Assembly (NCBI GenBank): GCA_045629045.1
Contig: JAZQQM010000048.1
Coordinates: 1-54,610, forward strand
DNA: 54,610 bases
DNA from: JAILLW01 sp045629045
GTDB taxonomy: Bacteria; Bacillota; Clostridia; Lachnospirales; Lachnospiraceae
Direction of reading: 5' to 3'
Within the stretch, counting starts at the first letter, position 1, and each line of letters begins with the position of its first letter. Shown here piece by piece: positions 1-7,323 of the stretch. The position numbers and the translations under genes are program-made. The notes beneath the pieces were generated by a model. That model ran no database searches. It saw only the letters and a list, made by a program, of their open reading frames with translations, and was not told the origin of the DNA.

Positions 1-1
1 T

Positions 2-109
2 GACATTAATAACCTTTCCGTCAAACTCTATTTTTCCGTACTCTCCACCTTGAATATAGAAGAGTCCGACACAATCTATATTTTCTCTTTGATACTGCCT
101 TTTTTCCAT
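2..109 (-). CDS. Partial protein of unknown function, N-terminus only
   Basis: An open frame of 36 codons starts with ATG at 109 and runs off the left edge of the window. A GGGG stretch lies five bases before the ATG and can act as a ribosome binding site, and a good sigma-A type promoter lies further upstream. The visible protein begins MEKRQYQREN and continues with a Gly/Glu-rich beta-type stretch (residues 18-33). I do not recognise the family. The open frame, ribosome site and promoter in the right order are the reasons for calling it real; the remainder of the gene lies outside the window. Confidence 0.5.
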   Translation of the reverse strand, partial: MEKRQYQRENIDCVGLFYIQGGEYGKIEFDGKVINV

Positions 110-145
110 TCATTCCCCATCATTTTAGAGTATTTGCAGTACCAT

Positions 146-174
146 TGTATCACCCCCCCCCGATTCTGTAAAGC
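146..174 (-). promoter_or_regulatory. Promoter with a nine-G tract in its spacer
   Basis: On the minus strand a -35 box TTTACA (174-169) and a -10 box TACAAT (151-146) are separated by exactly 17 bases, nine of which are an unbroken run of G (153-161 on the plus strand as C). It lies about 40 bases before the partial gene that starts at 109. Slippage in the G run would change the spacing, so it could switch the promoter on and off; this last point is inference. Confidence 0.55.
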
Positions 175-415
175 CTTGATTTTACTGGGGTTGCGGAATT
201 TCTTATTGGATGAAGTTCCCGGGATGTTGCATTAGTCAACATCGCAGATGATAAAAAAAAAGAAAGGACAACCTCTTAAACACCTACTCAAAAGTAGGAG
301 AAAAAGGCTGCCCTTATGTGGCTAAATATATAGTATCTCGTTATAAATGCAATAGATTATTATTTTTTCATTGGTGTTACGCTTAAATTAACATATTCTA
401 ATTTATTAAATTTGC
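175..415. other. Non-coding stretch between two minus-strand genes
   Basis: No convincing gene is visible here on either strand. It contains a terminator-like structure at about 252-315, and AT-rich sequence at 320-410 leading into a fragment of a broken ATPase gene. The plus-strand frame overlapping 50-235 is antisense to the partial gene and its promoter and has no ribosome site. Confidence 0.4.
252..315 (-). terminator. Rho-independent terminator, nested hairpin
   Basis: On the minus strand an 11-pair outer stem (315-305 with 274-264, two G-U pairs) encloses a second small stem (CCTAC/GTAGG), and a run of T follows (261-252 on the plus strand as A). It is placed to end transcription of the zinc-ribbon protein gene at 478-1167. 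Confidence 0.6.
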
Positions 416-463
416 TCACCCTAAAATTCGTTTCATAATCTGCTTTCTATTATTTATGAACAT
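416..463 (-). pseudogene. 3' remnant of a COG3910-type ATPase gene
   Basis: Read on the minus strand these 48 bases give MFINNRKQIMKRILG and a stop, almost the same as the last 15 residues of the intact ATPase gene at 5616-6320 (MFINNRKQIIKRLLG). The bases after the stop also match for a few positions. Upstream of residue 1 the match ends abruptly and no ATPase sequence remains. This looks like the scar of a second, closely related ATPase gene lost by deletion or recombination. Confidence 0.65.
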
Positions 464-477
464 AAGTGTACCATTAA

Positions 478-1167
478 CTAGTTATCAATTTGTAACTCAT
501 TATCATAATAATAAATCACTACCAATTCGTCTAAATCATATTTACCATTTTTGCTCATAGATGAATCTTCAATTTTAATTTCTTTGACCTGCCCAATTTT
601 ATCTCCATCAAATAAACCCGGTTTCACTACAACCGATTTAATATTGGTAAAACCTTCATCTTCCAATTCACTTATAACAGAATTAACATTTTCCCCTTTT
701 AAATCTGAAGAACTATACAACGGACTAATCTTAGGCTCTCCCGTATCAGATAGATGATCGTTAATTGTAAGCACAATGCACAACAAAACCATTGCGCCAA
801 AGAGACCTAAAATCAGAATTAGATCATGTCTACTTTCAGCTAAATCTTTTTCTTTTTTTATTCTAGCACGTTCCAACGATTTCTGATTTTTATCTAGTGC
901 AACTTGCTTTTGAGCATTAGTCCTGAGTTTTTCAATACGAACATTATCGCTTTCTATAATGAGTTCTTTAGAACCACAATATGGACAATATAAAATGTCT
1001 TTTTCTTCATCCATTTCAATAACAGCCTGACAATTATCACAGACCATTTTGCGAATTTCAAAATAAGGGGTTTCAGTATTATTTATTTCATTCTTACAAG
1101 CTGTTCCGCATGAATAACAAAATTTACTGTCATTCCTTATTTTCTTCCCGCATTTTTCACAAATCAT
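478..1167 (-). CDS. Zinc-ribbon membrane protein with PASTA-like C-terminal domain
   Basis: The 229-residue protein starts with two zinc ribbons: Cys3/Cys6 with Cys17/Cys20, and Cys43/Cys46 with Cys61/Cys64. A basic, probably helical linker (about 72-112) leads to one membrane segment (about 115-135). The exported part (about 150-215) resembles a PASTA domain, with a strand-helix pattern ending in a Gly-Phe-Thr-Asn turn. The likely topology is zinc ribbons inside and PASTA-like domain outside, as in many Firmicute membrane proteins that sense the wall or assist secretion. A GGGGAG ribosome site precedes the start. The real role is unknown; it is part of the accessory cargo region and follows a lipoprotein gene by 44 bases. 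Confidence 0.6.
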   Translation of the reverse strand: MICEKCGKKIRNDSKFCYSCGTACKNEINNTETPYFEIRKMVCDNCQAVIEMDEEKDILYCPYCGSKELIIESDNVRIEKLRTNAQKQVALDKNQKSLERARIKKEKDLAESRHDLILILGLFGAMVLLCIVLTINDHLSDTGEPKISPLYSSSDLKGENVNSVISELEDEGFTNIKSVVVKPGLFDGDKIGQVKEIKIEDSSMSKNGKYDLDELVVIYYYDNELQIDN

Positions 1168-1211
1168 GTAATGTTCTCCCCTAGATTATCACTAATGTTT
1201 ATATTATTGTT

Positions 1212-2447
1212 TTAATACTCATATATCGTTTTCTTTTCCAACAGTTTTCTAGCAGCAGCTAAATCAGTACTATAATAATCATATTCATAATGATTCTGAT
1301 CCTCAAGAATTAAATGATCCGGTTGGCGTGACCATTTAAAATGTAATCCATTTGACCATACATTCCCATTATCATGATATGTTATTAATACAACATCGTT
1401 CAAAGTTCCTGATTGTATTTTTAATTTTTCTGCATTATCATTTCCATTACCTTCAGTAAAGAAATAGACATACCCTTCATCAAAATCAATTATATAATAA
1501 TTATAATAATTTGACCCATTATCACGATATGCAAAAACTCCACTCTCACCTTTTTTTGCATTCTCTAAATCATTGGTTGAATATGATAAACTCTTTTTAT
1601 CATCTGAATCAGACTTTGTTATATTACCCTGAGAAGTATTATTTTGATCGTTTACACCATCGTTTGTATTACTTTGCTTGTTATTCGATTCTTCCGGTTT
1701 TTCTATTAAAGCTTCATTAATTGTATCTTCCGGTAAGTTTTTGCTTGACTCACTTTCATCTATTGGTCCAACATACTCCAGAGAATTTATAATCTGAAAG
1801 AACACTTTTTCATATGAATATTTAGACAGTTTATCCTCATATATATATATTAAAAACCAAGAATTATCTTCTTCTGAAGGAAATATATAATACCACAGTA
1901 TAATTTCCTTACCATTAACATTTCCCTCGACCTTATAAAATCGACCTTTTGTAGTTACAGTACTATACTCCCGTTCTTCAAGAATTCTTGCATCACTTTG
2001 AAAGCCATTCATAATTCCGTTTCGCATATTAGCAAGATTTTCTTCGCCCTCAAGCCAATGGTATCCCACTGGGTCATTTTCGTCATAGCTTGAATTAACA
2101 TTTAGCATTGATACTACATCGCCAGTCTCGGAATATGTTCTGAACAATTCATCGTCACATTTAGATATTGAAGCGAAAAAAGTTGGAACCCTATATAAAT
2201 ATAAACCAGTATGAATTCCATATGTCGTTCCCTTATCAAACTCAATATCTATTATTTTTTTCTGCCCATTAATATTGGTAGCAGAAAGACCTAAACTATT
2301 TATCGTCTCATTGTATATATTCTCTATTTCCGATAGTTCTTGACTAATATCTATACTATTTTCACCATCATACTGAAATGTTCCACCTGCACATGCAGTC
2401 ATCATGAGTGACATGCAAAACAAAGTGATCACAATCCTTTTTTTCAT
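1212..2447 (-). CDS. Putative lipoprotein of unknown function
   Basis: The 411-residue protein begins with a basic stretch, a hydrophobic core and a lipobox ending at Cys19 (MTAC), so it should be exported and anchored by lipid to the outer face of the membrane. A first folded region (about 30-230) is followed by a linker rich in Asn, Ser, Gln and Asp (about 235-290) and a C-terminal Tyr/Asn/Asp-rich beta domain (about 295-400). I recognise no catalytic motif. A GGGAG ribosome site lies seven bases before ATG. It sits between the zinc-ribbon membrane protein and the unknown three-gene operon, and could work with either. Confidence 0.6.
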   Translation of the reverse strand: MKKRIVITLFCMSLMMTACAGGTFQYDGENSIDISQELSEIENIYNETINSLGLSATNINGQKKIIDIEFDKGTTYGIHTGLYLYRVPTFFASISKCDDELFRTYSETGDVVSMLNVNSSYDENDPVGYHWLEGEENLANMRNGIMNGFQSDARILEEREYSTVTTKGRFYKVEGNVNGKEIILWYYIFPSEEDNSWFLIYIYEDKLSKYSYEKVFFQIINSLEYVGPIDESESSKNLPEDTINEALIEKPEESNNKQSNTNDGVNDQNNTSQGNITKSDSDDKKSLSYSTNDLENAKKGESGVFAYRDNGSNYYNYYIIDFDEGYVYFFTEGNGNDNAEKLKIQSGTLNDVVLITYHDNGNVWSNGLHFKWSRQPDHLILEDQNHYEYDYYSTDLAAARKLLEKKTIYEY

Positions 2448-2504
2448 AATTAATCTCCCAATAAAAAATTTAAAATATAATCGATTACTGCAATCTTACT
2501 GACT

Positions 2505-3053
2505 TTACCCCCTATTTTGCTTGTTAACCTCAAGTTTCTTTACATCGATATTCTGTAAATCAAAGACAAGATTATCAATATTACATTGACGCATTCTTCG
2601 AATGTCAGATTTATGTTTAAACGTAATATACTTTTTCATTGTATCCATCTCTTCATCGGAAATCTTTTTTCCTTCAATCATTTTATCAAAAATATTAAAA
2701 AATATGGTATCATCCTTCTGTAATTCTACGCTTCCCTTAGCAGTATTAAGAAGTAGCGTAAGATAATCATAAAGTCCATATTGATATATTATAATACCCC
2801 TAATATTGTCGCGTTCTTCCGCTCTTTTCTTAAATTGGTAGACTTTTAACGCTTTGTATTTTACTAAAAGCATTGAAAGTTGTTCATCTTGTTCTTTTCG
2901 AATATTTTGGAGCCTTTCCACTTCTTTTTGTAGTTTTTTAATCTGCTTTTTAAGATTGTTTATTTCTGGTTGGCGCGAGAGTGCTCCTATAATGCCACCG
3001 CTTACCCCTGCCAGTCCTCCTATCATAAGTTTCACTAAAATGGGCGAAAACAT
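2505..3053 (-). CDS. Glycine-zipper membrane protein with coiled coil, unknown function
   Basis: The protein is 182 residues long. Residues 5-25 form a hydrophobic segment with closely spaced glycines (12, 13, 16, 19, 20, 23), a glycine-zipper pattern that favours helix packing in membranes. Residues 30-70 are a charged coiled coil, and the rest is helical and polar. Its start is one base after the stop of the preceding gene, whose last codons overlap the GGAGG ribosome site, so the two are translated together. The layout would suit a membrane anchor or pore-forming partner of the upstream 356-residue protein, but that is inference only. Confidence 0.55.
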   Translation of the reverse strand: MFSPILVKLMIGGLAGVSGGIIGALSRQPEINNLKKQIKKLQKEVERLQNIRKEQDEQLSMLLVKYKALKVYQFKKRAEERDNIRGIIIYQYGLYDYLTLLLNTAKGSVELQKDDTIFFNIFDKMIEGKKISDEEMDTMKKYITFKHKSDIRRMRQCNIDNLVFDLQNIDVKKLEVNKQNRG

Positions 3054-3054
3054 T

Positions 3055-4125
3055 CTACTTATCCTCCGCTAAATATAAAATGAATGAGTCTATATTTTCA
3101 TCAGCCTTATCAAGTTCATTAACACAATCTTCAGGCCTACCCATAGACAATAATTCTTTTCTGGCCAAAGTACTATTTTCAAGAGCTATGTTATCTTCAA
3201 CAATTTGATTTGTCCGCATTTGTAAAGCTTTTGTATCTTTATTGCTGATAAAAAGCAACCTAGCCAATTCTTTTCCTGTCATTATTCCTATTGTAATATT
3301 TATATACGGAACTCCTTTTTGACGTATACTTCCATATAATGCTTCACCAAAGAAATTAATTGAAAACGCAATTAACCTAAATTGGGTTTTCCTTATTTCA
3401 TCCGTAATCCCTCGTGCTCGTAAGTATACTTCCGATAATATTTTAGATGATGCAGTCCCCACAATATCCTGTGCCCTAATTGTAAAAAGACGTGAATAGA
3501 TTTTTTCAGCCTCTACATTATCATTATTAGAAGATAATTTTTTTGAAATATCAATTAAATAATTTGACAGTTTCTTTGCCCCATTTTTTTCATATTCATA
3601 ATCTAAATATGAACTTCCAGGTAATGGTAACCCTTGATGAGACATAGTATCAGCAAGAAGATGACGCATTGCTTGAATTATCCCAGCTATTCCCTTTTGC
3701 TTATACATCAATGAAAATGGGTTGTCTTTGCTCCCGACGACATCATGCCCCCATAATAACCTATGAAAAAGTCCCCATGCATTTTCCCCATTCCTATTAA
3801 CAAACTTACCATCTATTTGATCTATATCATCTCCAGCATGATGTAATAAGTCACCTAGCAATTTTTGTAAAGAACTATACTGGCCTGATGCTCCACTTGC
3901 TGCTTTATGGATATCCTCCAAATATTTTCCCAATCGTTCATTAGTTGATAAGAATACACCCAACATCCCGATTGCTATGGAAAAGCAATAATCCCATCCA
4001 TCCAAATTGGATTCTATTTCATATAAAAAATCTTCTTCATCTATAATATATTTATCTAATTCGACTTCAATTGCTGCTTGCAGTTCAGATAATGAATCTT
4101 GATATACTATTTCACATGAATCCAT
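3055..4125 (-). CDS. Unknown protein with conserved-looking His/Asp motifs, possible metalloenzyme
   Basis: This 356-residue protein is the largest of a three-gene operon. The striking part is residues 90-175: a His-His-x-x-Asp-Asp cluster (95-100), His121, a Gly-His-Asp (126-128), then His155, Asp159 and His163 followed by the turn Leu-Pro-Leu-Pro-Gly-Ser-Ser (166-172). Such a spacing of His and Asp suggests metal binding or hydrolysis, but I cannot name a family. Two hydrophobic stretches (about 47-60 and 270-290) could touch the membrane. It is preceded by GGAGG, and its start lies one base after the stop of the 89-residue gene. It is a good candidate for the active component of an undescribed system. 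Confidence 0.5.
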   Translation of the reverse strand: MDSCEIVYQDSLSELQAAIEVELDKYIIDEEDFLYEIESNLDGWDYCFSIAIGMLGVFLSTNERLGKYLEDIHKAASGASGQYSSLQKLLGDLLHHAGDDIDQIDGKFVNRNGENAWGLFHRLLWGHDVVGSKDNPFSLMYKQKGIAGIIQAMRHLLADTMSHQGLPLPGSSYLDYEYEKNGAKKLSNYLIDISKKLSSNNDNVEAEKIYSRLFTIRAQDIVGTASSKILSEVYLRARGITDEIRKTQFRLIAFSINFFGEALYGSIRQKGVPYINITIGIMTGKELARLLFISNKDTKALQMRTNQIVEDNIALENSTLARKELLSMGRPEDCVNELDKADENIDSFILYLAEDK

Positions 4126-4126
4126 A

Positions 4127-4396
4127 CTATACCTCCGGAAACATAAACGCGATAATTAATAGTTTTTCAATCATTACATCATTAATATATGGGGTAATTT
4201 TTCTCTCAATCTTATTAACCGCTTGTTCGTCTATTAATACTTCCGAGGTATCAATCTGTACAACATCTATTAAGTTCATAACTGCAGATGCCGAATCAGA
4301 TTCTATATTATCTAACAATTCATTAAGCGAATAATTCATATTTTTGTTATTACGCTGGTAAAGATCACATATCCTTTTGCTAATAAAATAATTCAT
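4127..4396 (-). CDS. Small unknown protein, first gene of a three-gene operon
   Basis: The 89-residue product is largely helical with a hydrophobic C-terminal end (MIEKLLIIAFMFPEV). I start it at ATG 4396, because a GTGGAG ribosome site lies just before it; an upstream in-frame GTG at 4408 would overlap that site. No family is recognised. The stop overlaps the ribosome site of the next gene, so it should be made together with the 356- and 182-residue proteins, perhaps as a small partner or inhibitor. Confidence 0.45.
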   Translation of the reverse strand: MNYFISKRICDLYQRNNKNMNYSLNELLDNIESDSASAVMNLIDVVQIDTSEVLIDEQAVNKIERKITPYINDVMIEKLLIIAFMFPEV

Positions 4397-4468
4397 TCTA
4401 ATCTCCACAAATTTAATATCCCATATACTAAATATTCTGTCGCTATATTTTTCATATCACGCTTTAAT

Positions 4469-5173
4469 TTATATAGCATTATTTATTATTAATTTATTTA
4501 AATGAACAGTTGCACATTTATCGCATTCCGATATCCATTGATTAAAGATTGAATCATTTTTCTTATCGGCGCTTGCATACATTAGTCGCATATTTTCTGG
4601 TAATACAGACTCCGGATCATCTGGAAGAAGTGGAAGTACCCTTCTATTATACTGATTTATATATTGCAGATTATGGTCTATTACTATAAGAACTTTCGCG
4701 GATTCTTTCCACGAAATTATCTCCCCACGACCAATAGCTAACGTTAACAAATATAACGCACGTAATTCAGATGATATATTATTAACATAAAAATGTCTTT
4801 CTATATATCCCTCATCATAAAACGCAACTCTTTCTAAAGAAGTATTCAAAATTCTAAATACTTTTCCAACAGAAACCGCATATCCTTCTTTCTGATTAGT
4901 ATCAATTGCAATTACGTAATCATATTTTGTCAAAACTGAATATACTTCCAAACTAGGATATGGCATTTCAGCCGAAACAATTACTTTATTTTTACCTTTT
5001 CGCTCTATTCCTATTTCCCAATCGATTTTTTTTGGTATTTTTTCCACATTATTAGAAAATAGTCTAAATTTGTTATCTTGAAAACATATCTTATCAATTC
5101 TCTCTGGATTTGCAAATTCCATTGTAACTGCATTATATCGTTCTTTCTTCGGGGTTCCCCTCTTTCTACTCAT
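4469..5173 (-). CDS. Unknown protein, possibly with an RNase H-like fold
   Basis: A 234-residue protein with a basic N-terminus. A hydrophobic strand ends in Asp91 (VIAIDTN) and another in Asp166 (VLIVIDHN), and a further acidic stretch follows near residues 205-212. Acidic residues at the ends of beta strands are typical of RNase H-like nucleases, but the match is only by eye and I cannot name a family. An AAGGAT ribosome site lies about ten bases before ATG. It is separated by 111 AT-rich bases from the gene upstream, so it may have its own promoter. Confidence 0.4.
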   Translation of the reverse strand: MSRKRGTPKKERYNAVTMEFANPERIDKICFQDNKFRLFSNNVEKIPKKIDWEIGIERKGKNKVIVSAEMPYPSLEVYSVLTKYDYVIAIDTNQKEGYAVSVGKVFRILNTSLERVAFYDEGYIERHFYVNNISSELRALYLLTLAIGRGEIISWKESAKVLIVIDHNLQYINQYNRRVLPLLPDDPESVLPENMRLMYASADKKNDSIFNQWISECDKCATVHLNKLIINNAI

Positions 5174-5284
5174 TTATTTTATATCCTTCACAATACTTAT
5201 ATATTATTATAATTTGAATCTATAATTAATATTTGCTTTAATCCTTATCATACTAAATTTTAACATGAATCAGATAACACATCA

Positions 5285-5551
5285 CTATTCAATGACATCA
5301 ATTATCCCATACCTTAAGTAATTTTCCTGTCTCCGTAATCCATCGCTAGAAAGACGTCTATCAAATAAAAATGTCAGTAGCTCATAAATCAATGGATTCG
5401 CCTTAAATCGTATCACCGCGCAATCATCATTCTTTGTAATAGGATCTGGAATATACCCAGCTAAGGCATCCTTTATTAACCCCATATTCCTAAATTTGTT
5501 ATATACTACTGCTTGCTCTTGGCAAAAAATAAGTAATTGATATTGTTTCAT
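5285..5551 (-). CDS. Small hypothetical protein
   Basis: An 88-residue protein of mixed composition with a strong ribosome site (AAAGGAG) five bases before its ATG. No signal peptide, membrane segment or known motif is visible. It lies just downstream of the ATPase gene and on the same strand, separated by 64 bases, and may be part of the same cargo unit. Confidence 0.45.
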   Translation of the reverse strand: MKQYQLLIFCQEQAVVYNKFRNMGLIKDALAGYIPDPITKNDDCAVIRFKANPLIYELLTFLFDRRLSSDGLRRQENYLRYGIIDVIE

Positions 5552-5615
5552 AAATCTCCTTTAGTTTTATATTTTTTAAATCAAATTGACAAAAATTTTT
5601 ATTAATTAAATTTTC

Positions 5616-6320
5616 TCACCCCAAAAGTCGTTTTATAATCTGCTTTCTATTATTTATGAACATAGAGGTGACCTGATAACTTTCCGTCTCTTCATACTCA
5701 CATTGATGAATAATCCCATCGTCAAATGTCAGAATTTCAGCATCTGGAAGCCCAAGTATAATAGGAGAATGCGTTACTATAAAAAATTGAGCGCCTTCTT
5801 TTCTGCATCTATCTATTTCCATTAACAAGGTCAACTGTCTCTGTGGTGATAATGCTGCCTCCGGCTCATCCATAAAATATATACCATTCCCATTAAAAGA
5901 ATTTTGCATGGCAGACAAAAAACTTTCTCCATGAGAGCTTTTATGAAAATGCATAGGTTTTCCGTTCGGTCCCTTCTGATATTCTTCTTCCTTGGTAGCA
6001 ACATTATAAAAGCTTTCCGCACGTAAAAAGTATCCCCATTTAGCTCTAATTGTCCTAGACAAGCGGATTGCATCACATAGTTCAGAGTGAGAATCATATG
6101 TTGAAAATGAATAATTACGTGTTCCACCCTCTGGATTAAAACCATCGGCTACTGCCATGGCTTCTAATAAGGTTGATTTTCCACTTCCATTTTCACCAAC
6201 AAAAAGCGTTACAGATTTATGAAAATCTATCTTATCCACCCCACGAATTGATTCAATATTTCGAAGATAACTTTCTTCAGGAATTTTATCCCAATTAATT
6301 GAAACTTGTTTTATATACAT
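5616..6320 (-). CDS. Predicted ATPase of the COG3910 type
   Basis: The 234-residue protein is an ABC/SMC-like ATPase: Walker A GENGSGKST at residues 42-50, signature-like SHGESF at 129-134, Walker B ending in Asp151-Glu152 followed by AALSPQ, and the H-loop His184 (VTHSP). The stretch FNPEGG at 61-66 and RAESFYN at 100-106 match what I remember of COG3910 ATPases, soluble proteins of unknown role frequent in accessory regions. Its start lies inside the end of the 69-residue gene upstream, so translation is coupled. The 3' end of a near-identical gene survives at 416-463. No nuclease or effector domain is fused to it. Confidence 0.75.
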   Translation of the reverse strand: MYIKQVSINWDKIPEESYLRNIESIRGVDKIDFHKSVTLFVGENGSGKSTLLEAMAVADGFNPEGGTRNYSFSTYDSHSELCDAIRLSRTIRAKWGYFLRAESFYNVATKEEEYQKGPNGKPMHFHKSSHGESFLSAMQNSFNGNGIYFMDEPEAALSPQRQLTLLMEIDRCRKEGAQFFIVTHSPIILGLPDAEILTFDDGIIHQCEYEETESYQVTSMFINNRKQIIKRLLG

Positions 6321-6504
6321 GATCTACTTCCTGTTCTTTTCTTTGCTGATATAATGTTTTGTACTTCCCACCATGAAACTCCCTTATGTTTTTAAAGTAA
6401 TACATTAATTCATCCAAAAATTCATCAAATGTTATTCCCTCTCTGTCAATCCAAGGATAAAGTTTCTTCCAGTGTTCTAATTGTCTCTCTTCTTGTTCTG
6501 TCAT
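6295..6504 (-). CDS. Small acidic hypothetical protein upstream of the ATPase
   Basis: I start this 69-residue protein at ATG 6504 (MTEQEER), nine bases after a GAAGGG ribosome site; an upstream in-frame TTG lacks such a site. It is rich in Trp, Tyr, Lys and Glu and likely helical. It overlaps the ATPase start by 26 bases, which argues for a functional pair. The family is not recognised. Confidence 0.5.
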   Translation of the reverse strand: MTEQEERQLEHWKKLYPWIDREGITFDEFLDELMYYFKNIREFHGGKYKTLYQQRKEQEVDHVYKTSFN

Positions 6505-6592
6505 ATTTATTATCCCTTCGTAATTTTTACAATACACCAAGTGCCCTATATTTGCAGTCTACTCCCTATCATGTACGATAAAAAGGGCAACA

Positions 6593-6619
6593 AAAAAGCC
6601 TTGATTTTCAAGGCTTTTT
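6593..6619. terminator. Perfect bidirectional terminator hairpin
   Basis: A perfect 12-base inverted repeat (AAAAAGCCTTGA at 6593-6604 and its complement at 6608-6619) around a three-base loop. On either strand the stem ends in a run of T. It would end transcription of the gene at 6648-6947 coming from the right. Confidence 0.75.
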
Positions 6620-6647
6620 ACGCATTTTATGCCAATCATATGCCAAT

Positions 6648-6947
6648 TTATGCCGATTTCTCTCCTCCCATCATCCGCATCACTTTAATTGCATCAGCGA
6701 ACCCTTTTCTATAGTACTGCTTATTTTCCACCAGTTCGCGATAATCAACTGCACTCTCATAATCATCATAGAGCTTTCTCATATTGAATGTTGATAATAT
6801 AAACCGCATATCATCGTCTACTTTTTTGAATCGTTCTGCTGCATTCTGAACTTCCTCGGTATTCTCGATGTCATAAGAGACTTCTTCGAATCTCTCCTGA
6901 AATATTTTATTTATGAATTCTTCATCACTGATTGATTTTCTAATCAT
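6648..6947 (-). CDS. Hypothetical protein downstream of the replication module
   Basis: A 99-residue, charged and probably helical protein. Its start overlaps the end of the small membrane protein gene by eight bases and is preceded by CGGAGA, so it belongs to the same operon as the Rep/ParAB genes. No motif is recognised. A strong terminator follows its stop codon. Confidence 0.55.
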   Translation of the reverse strand: MIRKSISDEEFINKIFQERFEEVSYDIENTEEVQNAAERFKKVDDDMRFILSTFNMRKLYDDYESAVDYRELVENKQYYRKGFADAIKVMRMMGGEKSA

Positions 6948-7251
6948 TTGTTATCTCCGCTAATATATCTTTTAAAAATAAAATTCCTTCCCCGATGAAA
7001 TCTGTTAACCAACCGGGAAGAATTACTATTGCAGTAGCTACACCAAATGCTACCGCAATCTGAACCCAGTTATCGAATTGGCCGAATACCAAAAGAATAA
7101 CTGTTACACCAAATACTATTACTCCAAACAGCCAGCCTATTCCGGCTATTAAACCGCCGCAAAATGAAAGGGCGAAATATATAATTGTCAGTGGAATTTG
7201 AATTATCCAAATCAACAATTTCAAAAAGAATTTTCCTATTTTTCTTAACAT
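6940..7251 (-). CDS. Small membrane protein of the plasmid-like module
   Basis: The protein has about 103 residues with three or four hydrophobic segments covering most of its length and a short basic N-terminus. I place the start at ATG 7251 because GGGAG lies seven bases before it; an ATG at 7275 is inside a palindromic repeat and has no ribosome site. Its position right after the Rep-like gene is common in plasmid and integrative-element modules of this family, where its role is not known. Confidence 0.5.
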   Translation of the reverse strand: MLRKIGKFFLKLLIWIIQIPLTIIYFALSFCGGLIAGIGWLFGVIVFGVTVILLVFGQFDNWVQIAVAFGVATAIVILPGWLTDFIGEGILFLKDILAEITND

Positions 7252-7263
7252 TCCCATTCTCCC

Positions 7264-7323
7264 ACTTTGCGACATTATGTCGTAAACTTTATATTCTGAC
7301 TTTGCGACATTATGTCGTAAAGT
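7264..7323. repeat. Two direct copies of a palindromic site, possible parS or operator
   Basis: The same 23 bases occur at 7264-7286 and 7299-7321, 35 bases apart. Each holds CGACAT-T-ATGTCG, flanked by TTT and AAA, so each is itself a dyad of 21 to 25 bases. They lie between the stop of the Rep-like gene and the small membrane protein. In a ParAB/Rep module such sites are natural candidates for the ParB binding centromere or for a repressor operator; which one cannot be told from sequence. Confidence 0.6.

Noticed and set aside
50..235. A 61-codon plus-strand frame at the left edge
   Set aside because: It lies opposite the partial gene and its promoter, includes the nine-C run and lacks a ribosome site.
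2854..3072. Plus-strand frame opposite the glycine-zipper gene
   Set aside because: It is a Ser/Phe-rich shadow of the real minus-strand gene.
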